NCBI RefSeq assembly: GCF_026586625.1
Contig: NZ_JAODIW010000006.1
Span: 905,061 to 969,060, forward strand
Direction of reading: 5' to 3'
DNA from: Halobium salinum
GTDB taxonomy: Archaea > Halobacteriota > Halobacteria > Halobacteriales > Haloferacaceae
DNA length: 64,000 bases
The position numbers were made by a program, and so were the translations under genes. The notes under the pieces were generated by a model. That model had not been told where the DNA came from. It worked only from the letters and a program-made list of their open reading frames with translations, and did no database searches. Numbering within the stretch: position 1 is the first letter of the stretch; the number at the start of each line of letters is the position of its first letter. Below are positions 62,850 through 64,000 of the stretch, one piece after another.

Positions 62850-64000
62850 ATGAGAGAGCGACTTCGGCGTATCCGTGGGGTAGGAAGGTCCGATGACGGA
62901 GTCGACGAGCGGTCGACCGGCGGTGACGCCGCGACGGACGCTCCGGCTGAACGAACCGACGGCGGGGCCGTCGCCGAGGGAGCGACCGGGGGGACGCAGT
63001 CGTCGCCGTCGTCAGCGTCGCGTCCGGAGTCATCGGGGTCACCGGGTGGACTTCGTCCGACACCGGGGGCGACCGAGGAGACGGAACGCCTCCGCTACGA
63101 GCGGAACTACTGGCGCGGACTGTTCGAGCAGGTGGTCGAGTCGTATCCGGAGTTCGCCTGGGTGATAGACGCAGACGACGAGGTGGCGTACTACAACCCC
63201 ATCGCCGAGGCCCAGTTGGGGTTCCCCAGCGCGGCGGTCGTCGGCGAGTACATCCACGACGTGCTCCCCATCCCGGAGGGTGTGGAGACGCAGGCACAGA
63301 CGGTGACCCGGCTGGGCGAGGCGCGACGCGAGGAGGAGTTCCGGCGCATCTCGACGGCCGACGGGGAAGGGTGGGTCCGGTCGAGCGCCGTCCCGCTACG
63401 GAACCCGGAGGGCGAAGTCGTGGGCGGCTTCGAGGTCGGCGTCGACGCCACGGACCACGTCGAGCGCCAGCAGGCGATGGCGAAGGTGCAGGCGCAGGTC
63501 TCCGAGGAGGTCGGCACGAAGGCGGCGCGAGCGTCGGAGACGACCGAGTGCGTCGAGACGGCGGTCGAGGAGGCGGAGGCGCTGGCCGAGATGCAGGCCG
63601 AGAACATGGAGGAGGTGTCGGCGGAAGTGGAGTCGCTCGCGGCGACCGTCGAGGAAGTGGCCGCCTCGGCCACGGAGATCAGCGACTGTGCTCGGGAGGC
63701 CGGCCGGCTCGCGACCGCGAGCACCGACGCCGGCGAGACAGCCACCGAGCGCTTGGAGAGCGTCGTCGAGAGTAGCGACGAGGTCGCCGAACAGACCCGC
63801 GCGCTCGCGGCGCAGGTCGCAGAGGTCGACGCAATCGTCGAAGTCATCAACGACGTCGCGGACCAGACGAACCTGCTCGCGCTCAACGCGAACATCGAGG
63901 CCGCCCGCGCGGGCGAGGCCGGCGAGGGGTTCGCCGTGGTGGCGAACGAGGTGAAGAACCTCGCCGAGGAGGTCCAGTCGGAGTCCGAACGAATCGAGAC
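62850..64000 (+). CDS. Soluble PAS-containing methyl-accepting chemotaxis protein (partial)
   Basis: The frame from ATG at 62850 stays open to the end of the window, at least 383 residues. After an acidic, Ser/Gly-rich leader of about 75 residues comes a PAS domain (about 78-210: [24 protein letters not shown] ... [15 protein letters not shown]), then coiled coil and the chemoreceptor signalling domain, including the hairpin tip [21 protein letters not shown] near 350. No membrane segment is visible, so it is a cytosolic receptor, perhaps sensing redox or energy. A TATA-like ACCGTTATGATAT lies about 25 bases before the start. Confidence 0.88.
   Translation, partial: MRERLRRIRGVGRSDDGVDERSTGGDAATDAPAERTDGGAVAEGATGGTQSSPSSASRPESSGSPGGLRPTPGATEETERLRYERNYWRGLFEQVVESYPEFAWVIDADDEVAYYNPIAEAQLGFPSAAVVGEYIHDVLPIPEGVETQAQTVTRLGEARREEEFRRISTADGEGWVRSSAVPLRNPEGEVVGGFEVGVDATDHVERQQAMAKVQAQVSEEVGTKAARASETTECVETAVEEAEALAEMQAENMEEVSAEVESLAATVEEVAASATEISDCAREAGRLATASTDAGETATERLESVVESSDEVAEQTRALAAQVAEVDAIVEVINDVADQTNLLALNANIEAARAGEAGEGFAVVANEVKNLAEEVQSESERIE

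Overview
This window comes from the chromosome of a halophilic archaeon (class Halobacteria). The DNA is very GC-rich. Almost every predicted protein is strongly acidic. Many genes have a TATA-like box about 25-30 bases before the start codon, as expected for leaderless transcripts. Several families are archaeal or haloarchaeal: aIF1A, aIF5A with deoxyhypusine synthase, archaeal-type SecY, HalOD1, HFX_2341-type and DUF5815/DUF5817-type proteins. I see no rRNA, tRNA, CRISPR array, insertion sequence or integrase. The window looks like stable core chromosome with patches of accessory metabolism.

Layout. 0-14 kb: a KaiC-like RecA-superfamily ATPase, NAD kinase, carB, an S66 peptidase, a polar amino-acid ABC transporter (ATPase, permease, Tat lipoprotein), a heme A synthase-like protein, a HalOD1 protein, carA, and an Lrp/AsnC regulator divergent from carA. 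14-21 kb: PHP protein, NUDIX IPP-isomerase-like protein overlapping a JAMM protease, an SDR enzyme carrying an in-frame double-hairpin insertion, an alpha/beta hydrolase pair, and two tandem ArsR-like regulators with zinc ribbons. 21-34 kb: secY, an HFX_2341-type regulator, and a run of redox and housekeeping enzymes (enolase-like, cupin, FAD oxidoreductase, HAD, aldo/keto reductase, MazG-like, MsrB, ferredoxin-reductase-like). 32-41 kb: an asparagine synthetase-like amidotransferase lacking its N-terminal Cys, a fructosamine kinase-like protein, GH3 glycosidase, GT2 glycosyltransferase and a flippase-like membrane protein. 41-47 kb: a response regulator next to a 1356-residue receiver/multi-PAS/GAF histidine kinase, then a ROK protein and aIF1A. 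47.5-54 kb: a FilR1-like regulator divergent from a 35-codon ORF plus EamA exporter, a second EamA exporter and a tandem pair of NAD(P)-binding epimerase-like proteins. 54-64 kb: cold-shock protein, a xylose dehydrogenase-like oxidoreductase, the hypusine cluster (deoxyhypusine synthase, Nif3-like protein, a 31-residue basic peptide, agmatinase-like protein, aIF5A), a YihY-type membrane protein, DUF5817, a 58-residue membrane protein, and a soluble chemoreceptor-like protein cut by the window edge.

Three points stand out. First, the separated carA and carB genes share nearly identical 15-base palindromes at almost the same distance from their start codons; the carA copy also lies before the divergent Lrp-type regulator, suggesting a small regulon. 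Second, the genes needed to hypusinate aIF5A are grouped with an agmatinase-like gene and a previously easy-to-miss 31-residue Arg/Lys-rich ORF. Third, a FilR1-like regulator, two inverted repeats, a 35-codon ORF with its own Shine-Dalgarno and an overlapping EamA exporter look like one regulated export unit.
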